A DNA stretch of 64,000 bases from Porphyra umbilicalis (GCA_002049455.2 KV919120.1:1-64000), one strand, 5' to 3'; positions 41,275 through 54,089 are shown, numbered from the stretch's first letter. Notes: generated from the letters alone by a model not told the origin. Program-made: numbers and translations.

Positions 41275-44200
41275 GGTGGGGGGGGAGGGGGGGCGGGCGA
41301 CAAACGGGCTGCAGCAGAGGGGGCAGGCGCCGCCCGCATCGGCGCGCGGCCGACGGCGCGGGCGTCGAGGGGGGGGTGGCGTGGGGGTGCCAGTCGCATC
41401 CGCCGCCGCCGCCGTGGCGGCGCCACCCCTTCAAGCACCCACGGCGGCGGCGCGCCGTTGGCGTCGCCGGCGGCGCGCCACCATTGCGGGTGCCGCGGCG
41501 CCCCCGCGGCGCCGCGGTGGCGCGGCCAAGCCGCCTGTCGCGCGGCACCGAGGCCGCTGCGTGAGTCACGCAGCGTAACGCGTTGCGCAGCGCCCGTGGG
41601 CGCCGCGTGCCCCCCGCCCCCCCACACCCCGCCACCGCCGTGGCCGGGGGGCGGTGTGTGTAAGGGCGGCGGCGGGGGGGCGGTGGCAGCGCCCTCGTCC
41701 GACGGGGGGCGACGCGCACGGTCAGGGGGGGGGTGGGGGGGTGCGCCGGCGGCGCTGCGGCCAGACGCCGTGGCCACGGCGACGGCGGTGGCACGCGCGG
41801 GCGCATGGGGGTGGTGGCCACTGGGCGCCCCGCCCGCCGGCCGCCAATGTTTTGGCCAGATGGCCGCGGACGGGCGGTGTCGCGGGTCCCGAGAATTGCA
41901 TTGCCGGTCGCGGTGTTCCCCCCCTCCCCCCCCCTCCCCCCACCCCCTCCCCACCGCCCATCCTTCCGCGCGCCCACCCACCCCCGAGCCGGAGGCTTGA
42001 CGTGCGGTCGCCCCTCTTTGCAGTGGGGGCGGCGCCACCCCTGCGAGCCGTCAGCCGGCCCTGTTGCGCCGCGCTCTCGCCGACGGGCATCCGGCAGAGG
42101 GCGCGGCCGGCCGCGCCACGCTGCAAAGAGCGGGGCCAGAGTCAAGGAGGCACGCCCGGCACCCGTCGAGGCCACCCTGCCCCCACCGCGTCGGGCCGCC
42201 CGCCACGAGGCTGTCCGCCGGGCCGCCACCGCCGACGCGACGCCGCCAACGTGCCGCTCCGCGTCGGCCAACGGATCGGGCGGCGCGGTGGTGGCCGCCC
42301 GACCGCAGGGGCGACCACCGCCGGCACGTGCGGCGGCCGACCGTTGGGCGCCCACCGGCCGTCCATGCCCGCCGACGCCGACGCGGACGTCGACGCTGTC
42401 GCTGCCGCTGCCACAGTGCCGCGCACGCACACCACGTCCGCGGCGCGTGTATGGTGACACGAGAGGGATAGAGCCATGGACGATGCCCGGCACTGGCGCC
42501 ACCATGGTGGCCATGATGGAGGCCCCCCACAATAATGCGCAATTGCGGTCACGTGCACGACGCGGAGGACACCCACAGGCTGCGCGGCCTCGCCGCCCTT
42601 CACTTCACTTGTGACTGCGGCTCGAGCCGGACCGCCCGAACTCCCCGTCCTCGTTGTAGCGCACGGTTGCAGGAGTCGGCGGGTGCAAAGTATGGAGTTG
42701 GGATTCGAGTGGATGGATCCGCGCCGCGGAGGAGGCGGCGGAGCGGCTCTGTGATCCACGACGCGGTGGGTGATCACGTCAGAGCCGGGGCAAGCCGGCC
42801 ACCCCAATGGTGATCCCGTCGAGGGCGGTTCTGGGCATAGGGGCAGGCCGGCTGTGCCCCGATCCGACACGGTTTTGTTTTCGAAACGTGCATCATGACC
42901 CTGCTCCCCGTTTCTCCTTGGCAGGTCCTTGCGTCAAAGAGAACTACTGTGTTCTTTTAGCTGCGTCTTTGTTTTGCACCCGTGATGACCGGTCGACATG
43001 AGCTTCCAGTGAGATATTCTCGCAAGGACCAGGCCCCAGGTCCGTACCACCTCACCCAGGAAGTGCAACTATTGTTGTCTTTGGCGTATTGCGCATTTCG
43101 GTAGCCACATATGTAGCCTCAGGCGGCAGTGATGGGTCATGACGCACATGGGTCCGATGCATGCTTGTCTCTGAAGCTGTGTGAAGCAGCACGCACGCTG
43201 TGGACCACAGTCCTTCTCCATCGTTGAACACCCTTTGTGCCAACCGCACTCGCCCTACTGTACGTGGTATCCGATCTGCTTTCGTGGCCAACGATTGCAG
43301 ACCGGAATGGGCTGAAAGCGCACCGTAGAGGCCGGTCGCTTCTCATTTATTGGTAGGTACCGTGTCCTAGAAACGATGTCTGTGCGATGGAGGAACACTG
43401 TACACGGCCCGTGTCGCGTTCGTTGGACAACGTGTTTCCGACTTGCAGACTACACCCACACTGCTACGTCGTCCGCTCTCCGCCGCTCAGCGAGAACTCC
43501 ATCCATTCCGCTAGTTGGTAGAGCACGCCGCCCTCTTGAACGTCAGTGTCAGTGCCACCAGCCACCTTCCTCAGTGCAGGTGGTCGACTCGCGCCCATCG
43601 CACGCCGCCATGTCGCGCGATCAGCGTGGCCACAATGGGCGGTAGGGGTCAACAGCGCTGGCACCGAGACGCCCACCGCGGCACACGCGGCGCAGGCCGC
43701 ACGGGCGGCCGAGCTGGGAGCGGCGAACCACGCCCGACTTGGCCATCATGACCAGGCTCTGCTCGGCCGCTTTCCGTGCTTTCTGCTACTGATTGACCGG
43801 GCGAGGCCTTCAAACAGTCCAAGGTCGACGGCAGATCACGGAGGGGGAGAGGCCCGTGCGGAGGGTCTCGCTGCAAAGGCATCTGGGATGGGGGGTCGTG
43901 CAACCGGCCAGTGCGCGGTGCAACTAGGCGGACGTGAGTCCACAACTGCCACGACGGCACTGTCTGGAGCAGGGACTGCGTCCGCCTCCCGTTGGGCTGT
44001 GTGCCGTGCCGCGGCTTGCTCGCAGTCGTTCACGCGTGCGCCGAGCAGCATCAAGCTGCGAGTCACTCTGGAAGAATTACACAAACCAATTATACTTTAT
44101 TCCACGAGCTTGGAAACTAGATACAATGGATGTCGAGGAGTTGTTTGGTTTCTCTTGCGAAGCGTTTTTGGTTTTTGGTCGACCAGGGTTGCAAGATTTC

Positions 44201-44663
44201 TGTGAAATCATCATTGGTGGTTTCTTTTCTCGATAATTATCAAGAATTATGGTCCATGGTTTCAGAAACCATCAGTGTCAAACTTAACCTACTTAATATT
44301 GGACGATCCCAAGTGTGTCACATCCTCGTTGTTGTGCACTCGTACGTTTACAGCCTCTAAGGCGAGCACGATGCCCACGCCACAGGCGCCCAACGTTGCG
44401 CCGCCTCATGGCTACAACGTTACTCACCTTGCCCCTCCTCGAGCCCATGGCAGGGCGGTCGCTGTATGCTGTCTGCACCCAGAACGGCAACAGCTGAAAG
44501 ACTTGCCTGCGACAGCCTGACTGCTGTCAACGCATGGACATCAGCAGTGCCAACTTCTCTCCCAGAACCACCGCCAGTGGCCGGTCTGCTTCCCGGCCGC
44601 GCGTGTGCTCTACCGGTCGTGAGTCCTGACACTGTCGCTGCCGCCCGCTAGAGGGATGCGGCT
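41275..44663. other. upstream region of the GH113-like gene and spacer, no supported gene
   Basis: GC-rich low-complexity DNA to about 42450, then mixed-composition spacer. Open frames on both strands lack domain content. A tRNA-like fragment near 43500 was judged too degenerate. No other structure seen. Confidence 0.45.
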
Positions 44664-46712
44664 GTGGCGAGGATAGCTGCTGACTTCACCCGCCCCCCCG
44701 ACAGCTGCGAGGCGCTGCCCTGCTGCCAGTCGGACCGTCAGCCCGTCTTTCCCCCACAGCCGGCCACCCCCCTATTGTCGTCCACTCCCCCACTGCCGGC
44801 CACCCCTTCACTTCCGGCCACCCCCTCACCGCCGGAGCACCCGTCCGCTGCATCCCACTCCTCCGCTGCGGGCCACACCCCTGGTTTTGGTTGCTCCTCC
44901 GCGGCCAGCGACCTACCTCTACGGGCACGGATACACGGCGGCTCAAAGGACGCCGTTGGTTTGATGGGTGCCTCTAAGGACCCCGTGTGGGACTCCGTGA
45001 CCCCGGGCACGCGGCCCAAGTTCTTTAAATGCACATTTTGCCTGCAGGAGCTGTATGACAACCCCACTGTGATCAAACGCCACATGGTGGGACCTACATG
45101 CGACCCGCCTGCCGAGGTGCGACACATTTTGCTGCGCAAGCTGACTTCAAACAAGCGTAAGGCCGGGGCTGACACGTGTGACGTGGGCCTGGAAGGTGTG
45201 GTAGCAGGTGCCGCGACGACGGGGTCCACTGAAAAGAGAGCCCACAAGGGCACTCCCTTGGGCTCTGCTGCCGGTCCGTCTACCTCAACGACGGGCCCAC
45301 TTGCGTCATTTGTCCAGGTGCTTTCGTCAAAGCAAGTGGAGAACCTAGCCTCCCTGTGCGCCAAATGGATTTATCGCAACGCTCTGCCCCTGTTGACGAC
45401 CGAAACCCCCTCCTTTCGTGCCTTCACCCGGGTCTTGAACCCCGCTTACAAGCCCCCGTCGGGCTGGTCCCTGGCTGGCCCGCTTCTAAACAAGAAGTTC
45501 CAAGAACCTCTTGTTGCTCGTTGAGTAGTTTATCCAGCGTTGCGTTCGGGACAGAACTAAAGTGGTCGGTGGCGACGGCTGGTCTGATCGGCTGATGAAC
45601 AGCGTCTACAATGTGTTGCTGTTCGTGCCTCAGCCACTGTTCGTTGAGACAAAGATGTGGGGGGAGAGCAGACACACGGCGGAGAACACGGCGGCCTTCT
45701 TCTCCGCGCGCATCGAAACCCTGGGGCCCCGCAACGATTGTGCGTTCTTGTCTGACACAGAGAACAAGATACAGGCTGTGTGGGACCTGCTGCAGGTGCG
45801 TCACCTCTGGATGGTGATGATCCCCTGTGCCGCCCATTGGCTGGACCTTCTCTTTGCAGACATTTGCAAGCACCGCTGCGTTTCTCGCCCCCTCGCCTTT
45901 GGTTGCAGCATGACGCGATACTGACGGCTGCTCAGCTTCCCCAAGGCGGTGCTCGAGCGGTGCCAGCAGGCCGAGTACGGCCGCGTGGTGCAGCTGCAGC
46001 GGCCTGGGGCCACCCGGTGGAAGTCTCAACTCACTGCGGCGACTGCGCTGCTCAAGACACAATATGCTATGGAAAAGGCCGCGGTGGGCACCGCGTTCAA
46101 GGCAGAGTGCCTCTCGAAGGGGTCCGTCGAGCAGCGCAAGGCGGCTACTGATGTTTCCCACGCGGTGAAGCCGGACGGAAACTGGGACGAGCTGAGCATG
46201 ATCGTCAAGCTGCTGGAGCCGCTTTCCGTGGCTCTGAACGTTGGGCAGTCGGATGGCCGCTGCCTAGGCATGGTGCGATCAGCCTTGTTCCGACTGCACC
46301 AGCACTTCACCTCGTTTGAATACCCGGCTTCGAGCAAGCGCCTCTTGTTCAGGCAGCACGTGCTGAAGTCCTTGCAGGAGCACAAGACGTACACCCTAAG
46401 ACCTGGGCACACCCTCGCCTACATCCTGGACCCGCGGTACATTGACCGCTCAGACAAGCCCGACGCCCCCGAGATGTCATCCGCGTTTTCCCTGCTCAGG
46501 GCCTTGGCAGCCTCGCACGACATCAAGCGGGCTCTATCCACGCACGGCTGCAACGACGACGCCGACCTGCCCTCCACGTAAAAGTGTGCAACATCTGAGG
46601 CCATTCCGTCAGAGTACACAGCCTTTCGGTCCAAGGCCGTGGGCAACTTGGTCCTGAAGGACGTTCGGGATGCAAGTACCGTCATCAACCCTCATCAGTG
46701 GTGGTTGTCTTG
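44664..46712 (+). pseudogene. second hAT transposase, degenerate
   Basis: Starts with a Pro/Thr/Ser-rich segment, then a BED finger (KCTFCLQELYDN with TVIKRHMVGPTC). It continues with LCAKWIYRNALPLLTTETP, RAFTRVLNPAYKPPSGW and LLNKKF, typical of hAT proteins that have a DUF659 domain. A +1 frame change and a TAG occur near 45525. The next frame reads GGDGWSDRLMNSVYNVLLF, NDCAFLSDTENKIQAVW and VMIPCAAHWLDLLFADI (second Asp and CAAH motif). A TGA at 45922-45924 interrupts it. It continues with GATRWKSQLTAATALL and YILDPRYID, meets a TAA at 46579, and ends near ASTVINPHQWW. A possible dimerisation remnant lies further on near 46830-46930. It is clearly non-functional and from a different lineage than the intact element at 55 kb. 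Confidence 0.8.
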
Positions 46713-48370
46713 AGGGTTGGCTGCCCCTCACCTATAGACAGTTGCAGTCAAGATAATGAGGATGCCGGTGGGGTTCGCGGCCGGGGAGTGGTGATTATCC
46801 AACGCGGCACATGTCTAGAGCAAGCTGAGGATCAGGCTCTCGTATGAGACGCTGCACATGCTGCTGTACGTGTATTTCAACTCCCGCGTGCTGCCCGATG
46901 AGCCGACCTACACCGCAAGCCATGTGGGGGGGGGGGGCGGGGGGGGGGACGCAGAGCCACCAACGGCGACGCTGTGAAGTGTACTTTCGCAGTCCCCCAG
47001 GGACAATTGGCCCTTGCGTAAGTCGTAAGTCTTTGTACTTGTGTGGTGACACTTCATGTACTTATTTTTAGATCTTTCAGCGGGGAACCCATTAGGGGTT
47101 GAGCTCCGGGGGAGATTTGTGTGGGGAGCGGTGCCTTGAGTGTGAGGCTGTGGGGGCCCTCCGGAGGTGCGGGAGCTGCCCTAGGAGTCGCCGTGCGGGC
47201 CTTGTCGGCCGCGCCATTGGGGGTGCCTGGGAAGGCCCTGCGGCTGAGGTGGCCTGCGGGATATCAGGAACGCCTTCGCAGGCCTGGGAACGCCGTGCCT
47301 AGTAGAACAACGCACCCACTCAACATGATCGATTTCACAGACGCCGACGGGCGGCGGCGGGTGCGCCGACGCCGCCACACGCGCGGCGGCGGCGGCCGCG
47401 CCGCACCCGCATCCGGCCCCCCCTCCGTCCCGCATGACCGCCTCATTAGCGTCGACGAGCCGCCGGCGGGCTCCCCCCCCCACCCGCCGCCCCGCGAGCA
47501 ACGACTGTGGCGGCGGCGGCTGTGGCGGGGGCAGCGACGCCACCGCCGGCGCCTATGCAGCACCAATAGACACGCCTGACGGCAAGTCGACGGGCACCTC
47601 GTCTGGGGGCCCACCCGGACCCGCGGGACCCCCGCCGTGAGGGGCGTCGGCCCCACGCGCGCCGCCGCCGCCGCCGCGTCGGTCACCGCGGCGGTGGCCG
47701 TGCGCCGCCAAGCGGCGATTGCCAAACGCCGCACAGCGCGGTAGGCGGGTGGCCGGGGGGGGGGGCGTAGCACAGCGCCAGCGGCGGTAGTGGCGGCAGC
47801 GGCGGCGGCGACGGCAGCGACGGCGGCGGCGGCTGTGGCGGCAGCGACGGCGGCGGGGGGGTGGCAAGCCCCCCCCGCCGCTGCTGTTGGGGCCGCCCCC
47901 ACAACAGCCACCGCCGCCGCTGCCGACGCGCCGCGTCGGCTTGGGCGGCCACGGCGGCCTCGATGGGAGCGGCGGCCCCGCCGCTCAGTGTTTAGACTGA
48001 GGCGAGGGTGCTTGACGCGGCGGGCGCCGCGGTGCCGCCGCCTTAGACGGCGCAGACGCCGTCGCTGCCGCCGTCGCCGGCCGTGGCGGCACGCAGCAGC
48101 GCTGTCAAGGCCGAGGCGCTGCTGCTCGGCACCCCCACCGGGTGTTCGCCCCATGCCGGCAGTGGCGGCGGCTGTGGCGGTCAGGCGCCCGACGCGCCCG
48201 ACGCAATGGACGTGTCGCCGCCCGCCGGCACGGGTGGCGGGGGGCGACGCCCGCCAGCGGCGGCGGCGGGTGCGCCCCAACTCCGCGGTCGGATGCCTCT
48301 GGGGACCCGGGCGGCGGGGGCACCCCCCCGCCACGCACCCCGTTTGGGGCATCTGAGTGGGAAATCGGGC
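46713..48370. other. no supported gene; GC-rich low-complexity part at 47.3-48.3 kb
   Basis: Contains possible hAT C-terminal remnants near 46.9 kb and a poly-G tract near 46925-46950. From 47340 there is trinucleotide-rich GC DNA open on several frames, for example SSAVKAEALLLGTPTG on the plus strand near 48100. I cannot choose a coding strand. Confidence 0.35.
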
Positions 48371-50110
48371 CTAGTCGCACCTACAAACGCACACTGTTGC
48401 TATTCTCATAGGAATCACTGAGGCGGAGCAACTGCCTCTCCGGATAGACGTGAAGCGAACGTTTCCCAGGTGACCCTCGTGCAAAGAAACCTGTGAAGGA
48501 ACACTCAAAAGACCTCTGCTACATCGGTCAAACGTCAGCCCTTCCCCCCACTCCGCGATGCAATCGCGTCGTCCCCCACTGCCACCGCCGTCAGAATCGC
48601 CATCATCCTCCGAGCTGGTGGCGGCGGCTATAGCAGCCACTTCGTCCTCGTCGTCCCATTCGATGATGCGCGCGCCGGCGGTAACAGTGCGGCGGCGCCC
48701 AGGGCGCGTGAGCGCGGCGGCCATGCCGCCCGCCCCCGCCGGTGGGCGCAAGGCAGACAGTGCCTGCCACGACGGCGGAGGCGGCGGCGGCGGCGGTGGC
48801 GGCACCCCCACACCGACGCCGCGCCCTCCCCCCCCGACTTGTACGACGAGTCGTCGAGCCGCATGCCGTTGCTCATGGCGGCAGTGACGTGGTCGAAGAA
48901 GCCGCCGGTGGCGCCTTGGTGGCTTGACGGTGGCGGCGGCAGCGGCAGCGGGCGCCGCCGCCTCGGCCGGCCCAACGTCAAAGTAATACGAGGGCATGGC
49001 CGAGAGGTTGGGGGAGGAGGCAACAGACGTGGCCGCCTCAATGGAGGCAGCGGCGGCGGCTGCAGTGGTTTTCGAAGCGGCAGCCGCCTTGTATTGCTGA
49101 TCCCCGAATTTTGTCCTGGGGGACGGAGACAGAGACTGACTGTGAATGACAGTACTCTATTGATCTAAAACGACAGTAAGAAAGCATTGAAGCCAATAGA
49201 AAGCCCACATTCGGTGCCAGGGCCTTGCATCCAGCAGAACTCACTGTTGTTGCCGCTTGATCCGACTTTCTTGGCACGAAGCAAGCTGCCCACGCGAGAT
49301 CTGAAGATTTTCTACTGTCTCCTTGCCAGAAGTGCAGAGAAAAAGAGGAGCTGATGTTGATTTCCAGGCTGGATGGGCACATGTACGCAATCAGGAGCAC
49401 CAAGTCAGTCCCAGGGGCACATCTGATTGGTGGAGAGAGTCGGTCCGCAAGTCAGTGTCTGTCCACCAGGACAAAATTCGGGGATCAGCAATAACGCGAC
49501 GCCCTGGGCTTGGCGACCGTCTTGGCCGTTGGCACGGCCTTGGCTTTGGCGGCCTTGGCCGGCGGTGGCGGCAGTGGCGGCACGGCCGCCGCGGCCGCCC
49601 CATCCTCCACATTTTCAAGGAGCTTCAGAGTCTCGGGAGGAGCCGCCACCGCTGTCGCTCCCGCCGACGGCACCTTGGCGTGCGCCTCGCGCGCGGGCAC
49701 CTTAGACTCCGGGTCGCCGCCATCGTCGACGAGGTCGTCCAACGCGTCCGCGTCCAATGTGTTCTCCTCGTCGTCGCTCTCCTCGAAAACGATGGGCATG
49801 TTGCGCTACCGCGACGCCTCCGCCCGCGGCGCACGAGTCGTGGCCGGCGACGGCGCCGGCGGCGCCACCGCCGCCGACGCCGACGCGGCCGCCCCCACAC
49901 TGATGTCGTCGCCCTCCCCGTCAGACAAAACGAGGCTCCCCGCGACTTTGTCCGAGTCATCGTCGAGGACCATGGCTTCAGCGGCGACGGAGGCGGCGGC
50001 CGCCTACTTGGTAGCCTTGACCGTGCCGGCCTCGTCGCGCGGCGCCCGCGCCGTGGGCGTGAACGGAACCACAGAAGCAGCAGCAGGCACGGTGATGATC
50101 GTGTTGACCA
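48371..50110 (-). pseudogene. acidic/Ala-rich coding remnant interrupted by a MITE and TAG stops
   Basis: Reading leftward: VVNTIITVPAAASVVPFTPT ... GTVKATK, TAG, AAAASVAAEAMVLDDDSDKV ... APRAEASR, TAG, RNMPIVFEESDDEENTLDAD ... KTVAKPRASR, all in one frame. The 398-bp MITE then interrupts. Removing the MITE and one TA gives ASRYKAAAASKTT, restoring the frame into SIEAATSVASSPNLSAMPSY. Further on, with additional frame changes, come GATGGFFDHVTAAMSNGMR, KSGGEGAASV and GARIIEWDDEDEVAAIAAAT, to a stop near 48371. Mixed acidic and Lys/Ala composition suggests a nuclear protein or the C-terminal tail of a larger one. I do not recognise the family. A spliced gene with the MITE in an intron is a less likely alternative, because the insertion point lies mid-codon with no splice sites evident. 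Confidence 0.5.
49094..49491. mobile_element. 398-bp MITE with 23-bp perfect terminal inverted repeats and TA duplication
   Basis: Starts TTGCTGATCCCCGAATTTTG (then TCC) and ends with its exact reverse complement. It is flanked by TA at 49092-49093 and 49492-49493, as in Tc1/mariner-like insertions. It has no coding capacity. A second copy, split by a hAT element, lies at 53788-58203. Insertion adds 400 bp and breaks the surrounding coding frame. Confidence 0.93.
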
Positions 50111-50231
50111 CACTGTTTACCAGTCGTCATGGTGCGCAGCCACCTTGACGCGGCATCTATGGCGCGCCACGGTAGTTGAAGTGCGTCACATGGTAAACGA
50201 CAGAACCTACCTACAATGAAAGTTCTATTCA

Positions 50232-52691
50232 CTACACATCCAACTCGTGCCTTTGTTTCATGTGCTTGTCAAAGCAACTCCGACCGGTCTTGGGTCCGCA
50301 GATGTAGAGCTCCACGCCAGGGCTTTCTCGGTAGGCAGAACACACAGATGATGACCCACGCCGCTTGCAAACTCGACAAGCCCGCTGGTCGCGATGATCC
50401 CCCTCCTGGGAGAACAAACCGTGGCACCGATTCAACGTTGGGGTTACGCGGATGCCCATGCCAAACCGGGGCGCCCGCGCTTCCTCTGCAGTTGCCGCCC
50501 CACCAGGATTCCTGCGAGCCCGAAACCCGACGGCGTCGAACGCGTTGTCGATCAGCTGCTCGGCAAGGTCCTCGTAGAACTCGCTCTGATTCAGAGTCGC
50601 CGTCCCTCCACGTGCCTCCGAGTGGAGCATCCACGCGATGACCACACACATGCCCAGCAGCGACAAGCTCACGCGCATCGACCAATCGTGGGTCACCAGC
50701 TTGTGCTCGAGCCGCAAATTGTCCTGCCGGCAGCGGTTGTGCCGGTCGATCTGGGAGCAGCACGTATAGTACGTCTTGGCGACCTGCGGCTGCGACACCG
50801 TCAGCACCACGCGCTCGGCGTGGGCACCCGTCTGGCGCCAGGGCATCCGCTCGTACGGAGTACCCGATAGAGAGGTGGAGGCAGACGCGATGAAGTAGTG
50901 GCGTTTCCTGTCCACCCACAACAGAGCCATCAAGTCCGTGACGCCGTCGGCCGTTGCGTGGGTATAGGCAACGTGCTGCCCCCGCGCCTTGAGGGTTATC
51001 ACGGACAAAGCCCCCATCGGGTACCCTCGCGTCGCGGTCTTGACGACGCCAATGAAGCGCAGCCCCATGCCCAACAGCTGACGAGCCGCCGTCACACTGG
51101 CGAAGTATGAGTCGGCGCACACTATGCGCTTCGTGCCTGCCAACGGGGCGACCAGGTGCTACAGCACGTTAGTACCGTGTAGTAGGTCGCCATCTTCGGT
51201 CGTGGCGGCTCCCTGCCGGTGCTCGGCCGTCGTCACGATGCTCAGCCGCAGCACAAGTCCGCTCCGACCGCACACCGCATTGTGTAATTCGCACCTGTTC
51301 TCATATTTGCGATCCATTGCAACGTACATTGCTAGGCCTTTCAGGATCCAATGACCACCTTGGCCGTACCATTTGGACATGGATTCATCCACGCAAATTC
51401 GGTCACTCGGCGTCACCCGCGCCGACCGGTGGAGGTTGATGTTGGACACAAAGTCGTCAATCAGCTGCCACCTGCTCTCCACCGAGTCGCCCCCATCGAC
51501 CACCTGCTTGCTGAAGGCCACGGACGACCACAGGGCATCAAACCTGGCGCGCGGCATGCCCGTGCGCAAACCGAAGCCGTGCGCCAGCATGTACTTGCTG
51601 CGCGCTGTCGTTGCCCATAGGTCCGCCCGGGCGCCAAACTAGTACCACGTCGCCAGTACGGTCACGCCAATGAGCTTCAGCAACTCGCCCGCGATGGACG
51701 GACGCATACCGCGCGCCTCGAGCTTTTCGAAGGTGAGACGCACCATCAACGCCAGCTGCGTCATTGGAAACATTGCCATGAAGTCGTCGTACGGCTTTCG
51801 CGACCGCCCCGGCCCCTTCAAGTCCCCTTCCTCGTGTATCAGCTCTCCGGTGATCGTTCGTACGGACCAGGCCTGACGAGGCACAGGCCCGCCGACCGAT
51901 TCGTTGACGGCGCCAGCCGTCCAGGTCACCCCATGAGCCGTAACAGCCGGGGGCACAAGAAGCGCGGCCGTTGCTGGGGAACGCGGTGCCCCCTCCCCTT
52001 CCGCACCTGGAACACCGCCGCGAGTCACGAGCGTAGCGTGAGGGAGTGAGGGAGCTGTGGGAGGACCGGCAGGAGAGGAGCCAGAGCCGACCCCAGTCTG
52101 TGACGCCTGGGTTACGGGTGACGCTTCCACGACTTGCGTCACCGAAGGAGGGGCGGGGCTTGCAAGCAGAGTGCTCTCGGCCAACACTCTCTCCTTCGTG
52201 GCACCGAGCCACGACCAGCTCACCCGCAGGTTCGTCTGGTTCCTCCTCCCATTGTACTTGCCCTGAAGGACCTGCAGCACCTCGCCGCTGGCGAACGACG
52301 TCTTGGCCTGGTCCCCAAGAAAACGGGACGCCTCCGCGTACTTCGTGACATTAATGGCCTTGGTGTGGACCAACGCGCTCACCATCAGGCGGGGATCAGC
52401 CGCCTTGCCCCGCTTGCATGCGGATAAAATAGCATCACGCGGCGACGAGGAGGGGGGGGGGGAGAGTGCGGGAGGGGGGTCTGGAGCGGCGACCGTTGGA
52501 GGTGGAGCGGGGACCGTAGGGTGGGGAGTGGCGACCGACGAACTGCGACCGGAGACCGGCGGGGGGGAAGCGGCGTCGGCGGCAGACGGAGAGGCGGTGA
52601 CAGCGGCAGGAGGCGCGGCAGCGGCGCCGGCGGCGGCAGAGAGGGACCGAGAGCGGGCGGCGGCAGGCGGGAGCCGGGTTTCGCGTGGCAT
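50232..52691 (-). pseudogene. piggyBac-like transposase with two in-frame TAG stops
   Basis: One continuous frame of about 820 codons from the ATG at 52691 (MPRETRLPPAAARS) to the stop at 50232, broken only by TAG at 51639-51641 and 51159-51161. The N-terminal third is Pro/Ser-rich, with a segment resembling a DNA-binding region (KAINVTKYAEASRFLGDQAK). The DDE_Tnp_1_7 core follows: YDDFMAMFPMTQLALMVRL; RICVDESMSKWYG with the first Asp near 51388; IVCADSYFASVTAARQL with the second near 51112; and QIDRHNRCRQDN with the third near 50746. The C terminus has a Cys/His cluster (CRVCKRRGSSSVC and later CFDKHMKQRH) like the piggyBac zinc-ribbon tail. Catalytic residues are kept despite the stops. No TTAA-flanked termini were recognised. 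Confidence 0.85.
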
Positions 52692-53787
52692 CTCGGGCGT
52701 GGAACTGGGCGGTGTCGAGGAGGTGGCAGCGGGTAGCGTCGAAGAGGCCGCAGCGGTCGGCTGCGAGGGAGCACGCGGCGTGCGCCTTTGAAGCTCTCTT
52801 CTTGAAGGAGGTAGGGGCGGAATGAGGAGCAGTCGAGGCCACCGCTTGTTTGCGTCTTGCTATTGTGGCAGGCCGGCGACGAGGACACGCTCACAGGGGC
52901 TGGCGGGGGGGGGGGGGGGGGGGGAACAACCGGTGGCGGGGAGGGCATGCGGGAGCCGCGGCTGTCTGCTGTGCAGAGTCAGGCAGCCGTGGGAGAGCAC
53001 GGGGTGCCAAAGCTGCGGAATCCACAGCGAAAAACAGGGGATGGGGAGCAGGGTGTGGTGCCACGGGCCGCGGTGCCCACCAAAGAGCTCAACCTCTGAC
53101 CGCGCACGGGCAAGCGGCAAAAGCCCGGAGGTACCGTCTGGGTCACAAGAAGCACTTGGGTGGGGGTAGGGTCAAAGAAAGTGCGGGGGCGCGCAACGTG
53201 GCGGGCACCAGCACAGGCGTCAGGGTGTTCATTGAGTGGCGGGAATCACCTACGGGCGCGCAGAAAAAACGCGGCAATGCTCACGTTTTCTTCATGCTGG
53301 GATCCATCTGACTTGCCCCAAGACCCAAAAGACTGCCCTGAGTCCTTTTCCGGCGTCAAAACCCGCATCAGAGCACGGGAAGCATGCGAAAACGAGAGTT
53401 GAAAAAAGGCATCAATTGATGCGAATCGCATCAAATGATGCTGTTGGTAGACTAGACACTAGAATAGGCATTTACCACTGCCACTTTCTAGTGTACATGT
53501 CCACATTCTCCCCGCCCCCTGCACAGGCCAACATTATCCCCGCCCAGCCCCCCAGCTCCTTGCCCCACACAGGTGCCAAACTTCCGTCTACGCCATAGGT
53601 GCAGGCCTGCCGCTGCCTCCCCGCGCGCCAGAGGATGCAATCGTCGTACGGGCCGCCGCGAAAGGCGGCGGGTGGCCAGCTGGCGCGGGTGGGGGGCGGC
53701 GAGGGTTATCCCGCGAACGTCGTGCCGGTGGAGCAGCTGCGGGGCGAGGCATGCAGGCGCGGGTGACGGTACAGTCAAGGAATGGTA
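52692..53787. other. spacer between piggyBac-like remnant and split MITE
   Basis: Mixed-composition DNA with a G run near 52906-52924. No coding region or RNA gene recognised. Confidence 0.45.
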
Positions 53788-54089
53788 TTGCTGATCCCCG
53801 AATTTTGTCCTGGGGGACGGAGACAGAGACTGACTGTGAATAACAGCACTCTATTGGTCTAAAACGACAGTAAGAAGGCATCGAAGCCAATAGACAGCCC
53901 GCCTTGGGTGCCAGGACCTTGCTAGAGAAGGCATGATTTCGAGCCGACACTGTCCAGCCTGTCGTGTCGTGTCAAATGTCGGACTCCACGGAAAACTGGG
54001 GCTACCTTTCCGTCGGCAACAGGACAGCAGTTCGACGCGTTCTGAGCGTCGGGCCTCGACGAGAGCGCGCGCCCTGTGATGTGGAGTCA

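Noticed and set aside
43495..43570. tRNA-like stretch with GCTAGTTGGTAGAGCAC and a CTCTTGA loop
   Set aside because: It resembles a D-arm and a Lys anticodon loop, but the anticodon stem does not pair and no proper acceptor or T-arm follows; probably chance or a decayed remnant.
50232..52691. reassignment of TAG as a sense codon
   Set aside because: The interruptions in two remnants are all TAG, but MED15, kinesin, CDP-DAG synthase and the hAT transposase end at TAG at sensible positions.
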